Part shown: positions 33,083 through 41,507 of the stretch, piece by piece
How positions within the stretch are numbered: position 1 is the first letter of the stretch
Layout of the letters: each line of letters begins with the position of its first letter
Assembly: GCF_910585425.1 (NCBI RefSeq)
Contig: NZ_CAJUCP010000040.1
Location: 1-51,890 of the forward strand
DNA: 51,890 nt
From: an uncultured Acetatifactor sp.
GTDB lineage: Bacteria > Bacillota > Clostridia > Lachnospirales > Lachnospiraceae
Direction: 5' to 3'
Made by a program: the position numbers and the translations under genes
The notes under the pieces: generated by a model
What the model saw: only the letters and a program-made list of their open reading frames with translations
Database searches by the model: none
Told to the model about the DNA's origin: nothing

Positions 33083-35875
33083 ATGAAGAGAGAGAATTGG
33101 AACAGGGACTGGTATTTTACCACAGGGAGGGCCGACCTGGTGCAGGCCGGGAGACGGGTGCAGCTCCCCCATGACTACATGATTGAGAGCGATGTGATTA
33201 GAGAGGCTCCGGCGGCAGAGTCCATGGGGTACTTCACAGGAACGGCGGGGACTTATACGAAGTATTTCCATGTGCCCCGGGAGTGGCAGGGGGAGCGGGT
33301 CTGGCTCCATTTCGACGGGGTGATGATGAACGCGTCCGTATCCGTCAACGGAAGCCTGGTGAAGCGCCATCACTACGGCTACACGCCCTTCTCCGCGGAT
33401 ATCACGGACGCGCTGTATTTCGGCGATACGAACCGGGTGACGGTGGCGGTGAACCCCAGCATGCAGCCCAACTCCCGGTGGTACACGGGCGCGGGCATCT
33501 ACCGCCGTGTGGAGCTGTCCCATGTGAAGCCCCTCCATGTGGAGCCGGAGGGGATCTTCGCCTATACGAAGCGGATTGACTACGGAACCGGAATAGGGGC
33601 CGGAAGCTGTGCCGGAACCGGTGCGGAGGCTGGGGAACCGGCGGGAGATTTGGGAAAACAGGGGAGGCCGGACCGGGCAGAGAGCGCCGGCGTCATGGTG
33701 GAGGTGACCCTGCGGAACCAGCTCGCCAGAGACCATCAGGTCAGGGTCAGGGCAGCATTGATCGAGGAGGGCCGGGAGGAAGAGGACGGACGGGAAGGCT
33801 GTCCGGCAGGCGGCAGGGCGGCGAACCCAGAGGAGCGCCGGACAGGCGGGACGGCTGTGGACAGCCGGGAGGGACATGGCGGGAAAGACGGCGGGACGAC
33901 TGTAATAGAACGCGATACCGTCCTCCTGGTGAAAGCCGGCGGCACGGCAGTGGCCAGAATCCCCATGACCGTGCCCAGGCCCCTGACCTGGGACGCAGAG
34001 CATCCAAACCTGTACCGGGTGAGGGCACAGGTGGAGGACATGGGCGCCTTCGGCGTGGCCCTGGACGGGGAGGCCGCCCTGGAGGGCGTCTGCGATGAGG
34101 CGGAGACCCTTTTCGGCATCCGCACCGTCACGGCGGACGCGGTACACGGGCTGCGGGTCAACGGCAGGACGGTGAAGCTGAAAGGCGGCTGCATCCATCA
34201 CGACAATGGGCTGCTGGGGGCGGTGTCCCTGCGGGACAGCGAATACAGGAAGCTGGGGCTGCTGAAGGAGTCGGGCTTCAACGCGGTGCGCCTGGCCCAC
34301 AATCCCGGGTCCGGGGAACTGCTGGAGGCATGCGACCGCCTGGGGCTCTATGTGTTCGATGAGGCCTTCGACGCCTGGGGGCACAGCAAGCGGCCGGGCG
34401 ACTACAGCCAGTTCTTCCACCGGGACTGGAAGGAGGACATGGAAAGCTTTATCCTGCGGGACCGCAACCATCCCTGCATCCTGATCTGGTCTACGGGCAA
34501 TGAGGTGGAGGAGCGGGGCGGCATGGGAAACGGATACACCCTTGCCGAGGAGCTGGCAGCCTATGTGCGCAGCCTGGATTCCACCAGGCTGGTGTCCAAT
34601 GGGCTCTGCTCCATGTGGTCGGGGCTGGACGATGCCAGCGTCCTGGAGCAGATGGCGGCAAAGCGGCAGGGAAATGCCCAGAACGAGGATTCCGGGGAGA
34701 TGGACGGCGCCTGGGAGGATCGGACGGAGAGCTTCTGCAACTGTCTGGACGTGGTGGGCTACAACTATATGGACAGCCACTACGAATACGCGGGGCGGCG
34801 CTATCCGGAGCGCGTCATCCTGGGCACGGAGAGCTTCCCTAACCAGTTCGACAAGGTGTGGGAGCTGGTGGAGCGCCTTCCCTATGTCATCGGCGATTTT
34901 ACTTGGACGGCAGTGGACTATATCGGCGAGGCGGGCATCGGCAAGAGCAAATTTTTTGAACAGGGGGATCCGGAGCTTGCGAAAGGCCCCTGGGCAATAT
35001 CCTCCCATGTGTCCGAGTACCCCTGGCGGCTGGCAAATGACGCGGACATCACCATCGGCGGAACCCTTACCCCCCAGGGAGTCTACCGGAAAATCGTATG
35101 GGGCAGCAGCCAGACAGGCCTCTACATCCAGCATCCCAAGTACCACGGGCTGGAGGAGATGGTCAGCAACTGGGGCTGGAACCAGATGACGGACTGCTGG
35201 AACTATGAGGGATACGCAGATAGGCCGGTGAAGGTCTACATCTACTCTGCGGCGAAGGAGGTGGAGCTTTTCCTGAACGGCAAGAGCCTGGGCAGGGCCG
35301 CGGCGGGAAAGGAGAACCGGTTCTGCGCGGTGTTCGAGACGGTCTACGAGCCCGGCGTGCTGAGAGCCGTGAGCCTGGACGGAGACCGGGAGGTGTCCGG
35401 AGCGGAGATTGCCACCACGGGAGCGCCTGCGTCCATCCGGCTGACGGCGGATAAGACACGGCTTAAGGCTGATGGAGAAGGACTTTCCTATGTGGCGGTG
35501 GAAATCCTGGATAAAGACGGAAATGTGGTTAAGGACGGAGAAATTCGGCTGGAGGCATCCCTGGAGGCCACCAAAGCCCAGTACCATTCCCTGTCACTGG
35601 TGCGTAAGATTCTGGGCGAGGAGGGGATGAAGGAGATGATGGCTGCATTCGGTTCGGAGGCGGAAAAAGAGGCCCCGGATTCCGCAGCCTGCCTGGCAGG
35701 ATTCGGCTCGGACAATCCAGTGACCGAGGACAATTACACCGCCGGGAGATGCCATTCCTATCAGGGCCGTGCCCTGGCAGTGGTGCGGGCCGGACAGATA
35801 GCCGGGAAGGCCCTGCTGCGGGTGGCCGCGCCGGGGCTGGGGGAGGCCAGCCTGGAAATCACGGTGGAGGCGTGA
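33083..35875 (+). CDS. GH2-family glycosidase, probable beta-galactosidase, with low-complexity inserts
   Basis: 930 residues. Domains in order: jelly-roll sugar-binding domain (FDGVMMNASVSVNGSLV, PNSRWYTGAGIYRRVEL), immunoglobulin-like domain, TIM barrel (KLKGGCIHHDNGLLGA, GFNAVRLAHNPGSGELLEACDRLG), then C-terminal beta domains including a DUF4982-like part. The acid/base is E474 in STGNEVE and the likely nucleophile E583 in LGTESFPN. Two stretches of low-complexity sequence interrupt the immunoglobulin-like domain (about residues 168-198 and 228-275). No signal peptide, so it acts on imported substrate. The substrate could be a galactoside or another beta-glycoside. The divergent AraC gene probably controls it. 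Confidence 0.9.
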   Translation: MKRENWNRDWYFTTGRADLVQAGRRVQLPHDYMIESDVIREAPAAESMGYFTGTAGTYTKYFHVPREWQGERVWLHFDGVMMNASVSVNGSLVKRHHYGYTPFSADITDALYFGDTNRVTVAVNPSMQPNSRWYTGAGIYRRVELSHVKPLHVEPEGIFAYTKRIDYGTGIGAGSCAGTGAEAGEPAGDLGKQGRPDRAESAGVMVEVTLRNQLARDHQVRVRAALIEEGREEEDGREGCPAGGRAANPEERRTGGTAVDSREGHGGKDGGTTVIERDTVLLVKAGGTAVARIPMTVPRPLTWDAEHPNLYRVRAQVEDMGAFGVALDGEAALEGVCDEAETLFGIRTVTADAVHGLRVNGRTVKLKGGCIHHDNGLLGAVSLRDSEYRKLGLLKESGFNAVRLAHNPGSGELLEACDRLGLYVFDEAFDAWGHSKRPGDYSQFFHRDWKEDMESFILRDRNHPCILIWSTGNEVEERGGMGNGYTLAEELAAYVRSLDSTRLVSNGLCSMWSGLDDASVLEQMAAKRQGNAQNEDSGEMDGAWEDRTESFCNCLDVVGYNYMDSHYEYAGRRYPERVILGTESFPNQFDKVWELVERLPYVIGDFTWTAVDYIGEAGIGKSKFFEQGDPELAKGPWAISSHVSEYPWRLANDADITIGGTLTPQGVYRKIVWGSSQTGLYIQHPKYHGLEEMVSNWGWNQMTDCWNYEGYADRPVKVYIYSAAKEVELFLNGKSLGRAAAGKENRFCAVFETVYEPGVLRAVSLDGDREVSGAEIATTGAPASIRLTADKTRLKADGEGLSYVAVEILDKDGNVVKDGEIRLEASLEATKAQYHSLSLVRKILGEEGMKEMMAAFGSEAEKEAPDSAACLAGFGSDNPVTEDNYTAGRCHSYQGRALAVVRAGQIAGKALLRVAAPGLGEASLEITVEA

Positions 35876-35902
35876 GCCTGGCCGATAGGAATTCAAGCGG
35901 TT

Positions 35903-35935
35903 CCCCTGGCATGGCCTTCAGTGCCATGCCAGGGG
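35903..35935. other. perfect hairpin between convergent genes
   Basis: CCCCTGGCATGGC (35903-35915) and GCCATGCCAGGGG (35923-35935) form a perfect 13-base stem with a 7-base loop. The minus-strand gene's stop codon lies in the loop and its last codons in one arm. No T tract on either side, so it may act as a factor-assisted or stalling terminator in both directions. Confidence 0.6.
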
Positions 35936-36922
35936 GAGCTGCCGGAAGTATAGGTATCCATCCTCCGCAGGCACCATATACTCTACAGTTTCCGCGTTCC
36001 GGTCGAACAGGCGGCGGCTGTCATGCTCCTTCCCCTCTATTGCCTGCCGCAGAACCAGATAGGCAGTTCCTTCAGGAAGCGCCAGAGTCTCCCCTGCGGT
36101 GGCGAGCTCTTCCAGCCGTTCTTCGCCGTAGCGCTCCAGCGGACGGTTCGCTTCATCCATCAAAAGCAACTCCGTCTCCTGGGGCAGCGCGCTGCCGATG
36201 ATGTTCACGGTGAAGCCCAGGGTAATGGTGTCCTGCTCTCCGTTTTTCGTCCTGCTGACGGATTCGGAGAGGCCATGGCTGAACTTCTGGCCGTCCACAA
36301 AGGAATCCGAGGACACCCCGGAACCGGCCAGCAGATAAATCTGGCCGTCTGTCTGCTGGTACACGGGATGAAAATAATACTTTGCAAAGCGGCCCGCGCG
36401 GATGTAGAGGTCTGTCTCCACACGCTCCTCCTGGTCGGAAAAGTAGTAATGGGAATTGGCGAAAGGATAATCGCTGACATTGTACTTAGCATCGGTGGCC
36501 TCATGGGTCTCGTCCTCAGGGGCTGTCAGGCAGTAGATGCCGCAGCCATTCAGGCCGGGGAAGGCCACTACGCCAGCGCCCGCGTCATATCCGGTGAAGC
36601 TGCCGTAGATTTTCTGTGACCCCGTATCCTTTACCACGATTTGCCCGCGGCTGTCCAGCTCCAATTCGGGGGGCTCCGGTTCGATAGGCTCTGTGGTCAC
36701 GAAGACCCCTGCCAGCCGGGCGTCCTGCCCGGGCAGTTCCTCTAGAGCCAGCCTACCGCCGTTTTCGGACAGGGCACATCCGCCTGAAAGCAGCGGGACA
36801 GCCAAAAGGAGCATGGCGGCTGACAGGAATCCGGCAGCCGCCGGGTGCCTGGCGGTCAGCAGGCGCCTGGCCGCAAAAAGGGACTTTACCACCGATTTGT
36901 GATGCGGATCTCTAGGTTTCAT
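35918..36922 (-). CDS. exported protein of unknown function, downstream of an XRE regulator
   Basis: 334 residues. A long N-terminus with a hydrophobic segment (AAGFLSAAMLLLAVPLL) precedes SGGC, which could be a weak lipobox or a simple signal anchor. The mature part has no recognised family; it contains TEPIEPEPPELELDSRG and blocks such as LYIRAGRFAKYYFHPVYQQTDGQ. Its ATG lies inside the end of the XRE gene (11-base overlap, GGAGG upstream), so the two are translationally coupled. It is the last gene of a minus-strand unit with the XRE and DUF2975-like genes. Confidence 0.75.
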   Translation of the reverse strand: MKPRDPHHKSVVKSLFAARRLLTARHPAAAGFLSAAMLLLAVPLLSGGCALSENGGRLALEELPGQDARLAGVFVTTEPIEPEPPELELDSRGQIVVKDTGSQKIYGSFTGYDAGAGVVAFPGLNGCGIYCLTAPEDETHEATDAKYNVSDYPFANSHYYFSDQEERVETDLYIRAGRFAKYYFHPVYQQTDGQIYLLAGSGVSSDSFVDGQKFSHGLSESVSRTKNGEQDTITLGFTVNIIGSALPQETELLLMDEANRPLERYGEERLEELATAGETLALPEGTAYLVLRQAIEGKEHDSRRLFDRNAETVEYMVPAEDGYLYFRQLPLAWH

Positions 36923-37145
36923 GTTCCGGTTCCTCCTCTAATTTTCCGTCAAATTTCAGGATGTCTCCTACATCGCACTGGAGATAATAACATATTCTGT
37001 TCACCGTGCCGAAGCGCACGCCCTTTGCCTTGCCGCTGCGCAGGATGGACAGGTTCGCCTCCGTGATGCCCACCAGGCGGCACAGCTCCTTGGAGGTCAT
37101 ATGGCGTTCTTTTAATATTTCGTCTAGATATATTCGTATGGCCAT
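36912..37145 (-). CDS. small XRE-family regulator (YozG-like)
   Basis: 77 residues, almost entirely one Cro/CI helix-turn-helix: LDEILKERHMTSKELCRLVGITEANLSILRSG, then FGTVNRICYYLQCDVGDILKF. Members of this group usually lie beside a DUF2975 membrane protein, as here. It probably represses the unit's promoter (see the inverted repeat at 38299-38337). AAGGAG precedes the ATG. The tail EEEPEHET overlaps the next gene's start. The remnant at 10655-10782 belongs to the same broad group. Confidence 0.9.
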   Translation of the reverse strand: MAIRIYLDEILKERHMTSKELCRLVGITEANLSILRSGKAKGVRFGTVNRICYYLQCDVGDILKFDGKLEEEPEHET

Positions 37146-37245
37146 TCTCCCGTTCTCCTTTTGCGTTCCATGCAGAGATGCTTTGAAAGGCGCATCCTGT
37201 GGTGAAAATCGTGAGACGCCGCCCCTGCGGCGGTTCAGATGAACT

Positions 37246-38265
37246 TCAGATGAACATATCGTTGTCTTCTTTCAGCCGCTTGCTTTCCAGATACAGGGTG
37301 CTCAATGTCCGGATGCCCAGTATGACGATGATTTCCGAAAGAGGGAACAGGATTTGGTGGTTGACGGACAACAGGAAGCGGGAGAAGGCCAGCTGCAGCA
37401 CATTGAAGCCTACATTGGCCACCAGAACCACTGCCAGGAGCCGTCCGCTGGCAATCCGCAGCCGTTCCATGGCATGGCAGGCTGCCGGGCCGAAAGGGTC
37501 AGCCGCGTAATGGTGCAGGAAAACGCTCATCATGAGGAGCAGAGCGATTTTGGCCGCGCTTGGCAACAGTCCCATGACGGCCTGGAGGGCAAGGAACAGC
37601 GTGCTGATCTCCAGCAGGAATGTGGCGGAGCCGGAATTGCTCTCCTCCAGGGCGGTAAGCGCGGCCCTGAATTCGGCTCCGCCCTGCACGATGAGGCCGA
37701 TAGCCAATACCAGCGCGTAGAGGCCCAGCAGAATCCGCAGCCCTGAAAGCGGTTTCCCATGTCCGATATTTTCGCCGGAGTGCGCTCCTTCCATGGAAAG
37801 CGCTTCTTCCGTGGGATGCACTTTTTCTGCGGGATGCGCTCCTTCCATGGAATGCACTTTTTCCGCAGAATGCTGTCCTTCCCTGGAATGGTCCTGGTTC
37901 CTGTGCCCCTTCTCCATGCGCAGAAGGAAGCGCAGCAGGAACCATGTCAGCAGCAGGCTGTCGATGACGGAGGCCAGGGCGAATTTCGCGATTCCGCCCG
38001 CGGGCATGGGGGACAGATACCGGTCGATGTAAGAGGGATTCACAAAGAACCACAATCCCACGAAAAGAGCTGCCGAAAGCGCCGCCAGCAGGAAGTCCGC
38101 CCCGCAGGCCCGGCGCCTGCGCAGCAATACGGCCGCCGCCAGCAGGGGGAGGGCGCCTGTGGCAAGGAACAGGATCCATGCCGCCGCATTGCCGAAGCTG
38201 CCTGACAGGGAGAGGCGGCGCAGCAGCAGCCCCAGTTGTTCCCAGGGGAAGGTCATATAGTCCAT
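37246..38265 (-). CDS. DUF2975-like membrane protein with a repeat-containing loop
   Basis: 339 residues with about eight hydrophobic segments (AAAWILFLATGALPLLAAAVLL, FLLAALSAALFVGLWFFV, LRILLGLYALVLAIGLIV and others). The C-terminus LESKRLKEDNDMFI resembles the charged tail of DUF2975 proteins, which accompany YozG-like regulators. A hydrophilic loop in the middle consists of six-residue repeats (SAEKVH, SMEGAH, PAEKVH, PTEEAL, SMEGAH, SGENIG) encoded by an 18-bp tandem repeat at 37781-37888. I chose ATG 38265 because AGAGG lies 7 bases upstream. Ordinary DUF2975 proteins are about half this size. Function unknown. Confidence 0.78.
   Translation of the reverse strand: MDYMTFPWEQLGLLLRRLSLSGSFGNAAAWILFLATGALPLLAAAVLLRRRRACGADFLLAALSAALFVGLWFFVNPSYIDRYLSPMPAGGIAKFALASVIDSLLLTWFLLRFLLRMEKGHRNQDHSREGQHSAEKVHSMEGAHPAEKVHPTEEALSMEGAHSGENIGHGKPLSGLRILLGLYALVLAIGLIVQGGAEFRAALTALEESNSGSATFLLEISTLFLALQAVMGLLPSAAKIALLLMMSVFLHHYAADPFGPAACHAMERLRIASGRLLAVVLVANVGFNVLQLAFSRFLLSVNHQILFPLSEIIVILGIRTLSTLYLESKRLKEDNDMFI
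37781..37888. repeat. 18-bp tandem repeat, six units
   Basis: Units begin at 37781, 37799, 37817, 37835, 37853 and 37871; the first and fourth are identical (TGCGCTCCTTCCATGGAA) and the others vary at several positions. Each encodes six residues on the minus strand. The same sequence type recurs at 41621-41674. Confidence 0.9.
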
Positions 38266-38298
38266 ATCCGTACCTCTTTTCTCTGGAATTATTGTTTT

Positions 38299-38344
38299 AC
38301 GATAATTATGAGAATAGGATAGCACGAAAATTATCGTTTGTCAA
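38299..38344 (-). promoter_or_regulatory. strong minus-strand promoter with an overlapping inverted repeat
   Basis: On the minus strand TTGACA (38344-38339) and TATCCT (38321-38316) are 17 bases apart. A 9-base inverted repeat, ACGATAATT (38299-38307) and AATTATCGT (38329-38337), flanks the -10 element, one arm in the spacer and one near the transcription start. This is a good candidate operator for the XRE regulator. Confidence 0.75.
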
Positions 38345-38414
38345 TAATTTTTGCACAGAAGCACAGAAGCGTAGAAGCGCAGGACGCCCCAAAAGCCGCC
38401 GGAGGCCGGGCCGG

Positions 38415-39809
38415 CTACATCAGGAACCTGGCCCAGTATGCCAGATAGTAGAGCAGCTTCAGGCGGCGCTCCCTGGAGGGCGTCAGGGGCTGGGGCGTCT
38501 GCCCCTCCGCCAGGTCGTAGGAATAGGCATCGATGACCTTCAGGGAATCCTGTTCGTATCCGCCCATGGCCTCCCGCAGCTGCCGGTTCAGCTCGGGGCT
38601 GTCTATGACCAGCATCAGCTCCGTGTCCAGATAGGCGCTGCGCATGTCCCAGTTGAAGGAGCCCACGGCGGCGATGCGGTCGTCGATGGTGAAGCATTTC
38701 CCGTGATAGGAGACACCGCTGTCGTACTCCAGCATGCCCACGCCGCTGTCCAACAGCTTTTCCTTATTTACATAGTAGTCCATGGCCCCGAAGGGATTGC
38801 CGTTGTTGGCCACGGAATTGGTCATCATTGTGACCTTTGGCACGCTGATACAGATGTCCGCAAGCTGCCCCAGCATCCAGTCGTCGCAGAGGATGTAGGG
38901 GGTATGGATGGAGACGGACTCCTCTGCCTGCTCCATGAGCTCAGTGATGGTATAGAAGACCAGGGGTTCCTTGACCTGGGGCCCGATTGGGTTGGACACC
39001 AGCCGGACCCTGCGCGCCGGGACGGTGAGCTCCTTATAGTCCACAGGCCGGAACCAGTCCGCATGCTCTTCCTGCATCCGGCTGTAGAGGGCCAGAAGCT
39101 CCTCCTGCTTCCCTTCCTTCCTGCTGGCCACGGCATGGCATTCGTCCAGGGCCCAGACCGACCGGAAGTATTCCAGAAGCTGATCCAGGGAGGAGAAGGC
39201 TTCGGCATCCTCGCAGCAGACCAGCACGTCCCAGTCGTAGTTCTTGTAGCCGTCATGGTCGCCCAGGAAGAAGTCATAGCAGTTGCGGCCGCCCAGGATG
39301 TAGGCAGTCCGGTCTGCTATGAGATACTTGTCGTGGAGCCGTCCCATGAGGTTCCAGGGCTTTAAGGGGTTCAGGGGATTATAGACCTTCAGCTCCACGT
39401 TCTCCTCCCGGGTCAGGGCCTGGAACCAGGGATTCCCCAGGATGCCGGTGGCATAGGCCAGGCCGTCCACCAGGAGGCTCACATGGACGCCCCTCCTGGA
39501 CGCGGAAAGCAGCGCGGCCAGCAGCATCTTCCCGCTGTCGTCCGCGTTGAAATCGAAGGTGCTCAGGATGATTTCCTCCTCCGCCTGGGAAATCAGCCGG
39601 ATGCGCTCCGCCAGGGCCTCGCCGTTGTCGGAAATGATCCGGGCGCGCTCGCCGGTATCCGAATCCCCGTAGAAATCGGAGGCGGTGAAGCCCTCTATGG
39701 TAGCGGCCGTGACGGCGGGCTGCCTGGCGTAGGGGAGCACGATGGCGCAGATGTAGGCCAGCAGGAGGAAGAGGACGAGCAATCGGTTCCGCAGTCGGTG
39801 TTTTTTCAT
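38415..39809 (-). CDS. phospholipase D-family protein (cardiolipin-synthase-like)
   Basis: 464 residues with one N-terminal membrane anchor (RLLVLFLLLAYICAIVLPYA) and two HKD motifs: HDKYLIADRTAYILGGRN and HGKCFTIDDRIAAVGSFNWD. Both have H, K and D, so catalysis is likely. The catalytic part would face outside the membrane. Classical cardiolipin synthases have two N-terminal membrane segments; this has one, so the substrate could be a phospholipid or another phosphodiester. I chose ATG 39809, with GAGG 9 bases upstream; the ATG at 39824 has no ribosome site. Confidence 0.88.
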   Translation of the reverse strand: MKKHRLRNRLLVLFLLLAYICAIVLPYARQPAVTAATIEGFTASDFYGDSDTGERARIISDNGEALAERIRLISQAEEEIILSTFDFNADDSGKMLLAALLSASRRGVHVSLLVDGLAYATGILGNPWFQALTREENVELKVYNPLNPLKPWNLMGRLHDKYLIADRTAYILGGRNCYDFFLGDHDGYKNYDWDVLVCCEDAEAFSSLDQLLEYFRSVWALDECHAVASRKEGKQEELLALYSRMQEEHADWFRPVDYKELTVPARRVRLVSNPIGPQVKEPLVFYTITELMEQAEESVSIHTPYILCDDWMLGQLADICISVPKVTMMTNSVANNGNPFGAMDYYVNKEKLLDSGVGMLEYDSGVSYHGKCFTIDDRIAAVGSFNWDMRSAYLDTELMLVIDSPELNRQLREAMGGYEQDSLKVIDAYSYDLAEGQTPQPLTPSRERRLKLLYYLAYWARFLM

Positions 39810-39867
39810 ATACAGATACCTCATCTGATTCTTTTTTTCGCATGTTCTTTTGCGGCAGCGTTTCTAT

Positions 39868-39930
39868 ACTGCAGACCGCCAGGATTTACAGTGGTGTCCC
39901 CGGGAAAGTACTTGGCTGGCGGTCTGCAGT
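39868..39930. repeat. 15-base perfect inverted repeat
   Basis: ACTGCAGACCGCCAG (39868-39882) and CTGGCGGTCTGCAGT (39916-39930) are exact reverse complements separated by 33 bases. It lies upstream of the PLD gene, about 60 bases from its start, and has no T tract. Confidence 0.85.
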
Positions 39931-40133
39931 CGGGTCGCACTGCAAATTTAACTGGTGCGCAGTATATATCATTTATACATCAAATTGCAGGAACTGGCAA
40001 TTGTTGTTTTTCCGCAGGGCGGCAGGGCAGGCTTCCGGGACAGGGAAACGCCAGGCACAGTATATATGGATTTGCTATTTGCGTGGAGTTTTGGTAAGAT
40101 AGTCTGGGATATCAGTAGCGGATGCCAAAGGGC

Positions 40134-40163
40134 TTGACAAGACAGCGGGCGAATCGGTATATT
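40134..40163 (+). promoter_or_regulatory. promoter of the kinase gene
   Basis: A perfect TTGACA (40134-40139) and TATATT (40158-40163) are 18 bases apart; GGAGGG precedes ATG 40190. Confidence 0.75.
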
Positions 40164-40189
40164 GTTAATGTGGAAAAGGAGGGACAGCG

Positions 40190-40798
40190 ATGACGGAGGG
40201 AGAGCATTCCATGGAGGACAGGGCGCGGATTTTTGCTCCTGTGCTGGCGCAGGTAAAACGGCTTGCGGATGAGGGGAAGCCTGTGGCCATAGCCATTGAC
40301 GGGCGGTGCGGCAGCGGCAAGACATGGCTGTCCGGGCTGATAGGGGACAGGTTTCCCTGCAATATCCTGCATATGGACGATTTCTATCTGCCCTTTGGGA
40401 GACGGGCCCAGGGCTGGGAGGCCGTCCCGGGGGGCAATATGGACTTCCGGCGGCTGCAAAGTGAGCTGCTGGTCCCGATCCGGGCGGGGGAGGCTGCCGT
40501 ATACCGCGCTTACCTCTGCCCGGAGGACAGGTTCGGGGAAGCGCGGTTGCTGCCTGTCCGTAACCTGACGGTGGTGGAGGGGAGCTATTCCAGGCATCCG
40601 TCCGTGGGCGAAGCATACGACCTGACCATATTCCTTACCTGCTCCAAGGAGGTGCAGCGCAGGCGCCTTGTGCAGAGGGAGGGCAGCCGCTATGCCGCTT
40701 TCGAGGAGCGGTGGATTCCCATGGAGGAGAATTATTTCCGGCGCTTTGACGTGGAGGGTACAAGCGACATGGTGCTGGACACTGGCGGGGCGTACTGA
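40190..40798 (+). CDS. uridine-kinase-like P-loop kinase
   Basis: 202 residues. Walker A IDGRCGSGKTWLSGL is near residue 38, followed by ILHMDDFYLPFGRR (the substrate-binding DDFY typical of uridine kinase and phosphoribulokinase folds), NMDFRRLQSELL, VVEGSYSRH and the lid RRLVQREGSR. Such proteins phosphorylate nucleosides or vitamins. An ECF S component follows after 111 bases, so the kinase may trap the imported substrate. The N-terminus EHSMEDRA resembles one unit of the 18-bp repeat. Substrate unknown. Confidence 0.87.
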   Translation: MTEGEHSMEDRARIFAPVLAQVKRLADEGKPVAIAIDGRCGSGKTWLSGLIGDRFPCNILHMDDFYLPFGRRAQGWEAVPGGNMDFRRLQSELLVPIRAGEAAVYRAYLCPEDRFGEARLLPVRNLTVVEGSYSRHPSVGEAYDLTIFLTCSKEVQRRRLVQREGSRYAAFEERWIPMEENYFRRFDVEGTSDMVLDTGGAY

Positions 40799-40909
40799 GG
40801 ACAAAATGCATCCCCGGGAGAATCCCAAGGCTGTGGGCCCCGCAGATGACGCACGGAGGGCCGACAGGTATTGCACGAAACAGAACAAACGTAAAAAAGG
40901 AGATAAAGA

Positions 40910-41503
40910 ATGGAAAAAACGACAAAAACAACAGACAACAGGAACCATATCCAGAACCTGGTGCTGGCGGCCATGCTGACGGCGGTGGGCATCGTGCTGC
41001 CCTTCTTCACGGGGCAGATTCCCCAGATTGGCAACATGCTATTGCCCATGCACCTGCCGGTTCTGGTCTGCGGCCTGATCTGCGGATGGCAGTACGGCGG
41101 CATCACAGGCTTCATCCTGCCGCTATTGCGCTATATGCTGTTCGGCATGCCGCCTATGCCCAACGGGATCTCCATGGCCTTTGAGCTTGCGGCCTACGGG
41201 GCCATCGCGGGCTTCCTGTACAATCACTCCAGATGGCAGTGCATCATATCCCTGTACCGCTGCCTGCTGATCGCCATGGTGGGCGGGCGGATCGTCTGGG
41301 GCGCGGCGAGCATTGTGGTGCTGGGCCTCGGGGGAGGGGCGTTCACCTGGCAGATGTTCCTGGCGGGGGCTTTCCTGAACGCCATACCGGGCATCATCCT
41401 GCAGTTGGCGCTGATTCCCGCGCTGATGCTGGCGCTGCACCGGACGGGGCTGGTGCGTTTTCGGCGGGAGCAGAGGACGCTGAGCCGGGCGGCGGGAGAA
41501 TAA
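40910..41503 (+). CDS. ECF transporter S component
   Basis: 197 residues with about six membrane segments. The pattern LVLAAMLTAVGIVLPFFTGQIPQIGNMLLPMHLPVLVCGLICGW, then GGITGFILPLLRYMLFGMPPMP, is typical of ECF-type vitamin uptake S components of Bacillota. No EcfA or EcfT is present, as expected for the group II arrangement in which S components share one energising module. The ligand cannot be read from the sequence. AAGGAG precedes the ATG. The flanking kinase suggests a ligand that is phosphorylated on entry. Confidence 0.9.
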   Translation: MEKTTKTTDNRNHIQNLVLAAMLTAVGIVLPFFTGQIPQIGNMLLPMHLPVLVCGLICGWQYGGITGFILPLLRYMLFGMPPMPNGISMAFELAAYGAIAGFLYNHSRWQCIISLYRCLLIAMVGGRIVWGAASIVVLGLGGGAFTWQMFLAGAFLNAIPGIILQLALIPALMLALHRTGLVRFRREQRTLSRAAGE

Positions 41504-41507
41504 GAGG

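Larger units (their letters stand above)
39810..40189. other. 380-base intergenic region
   Basis: No convincing gene. It holds the inverted repeat at 39868-39930 and the promoter at 40134-40163. Otherwise nothing recognisable was seen. Confidence 0.5.

Noticed and set aside
37781..37888. Possible CRISPR array
   Set aside because: Units are contiguous 18-mers without spacers and lie inside a coding frame.
40799..40909. Riboswitch upstream of the ECF S component
   Set aside because: No thiamine, cobalamin, FMN or folate riboswitch core was recognisable in the 111 bases.
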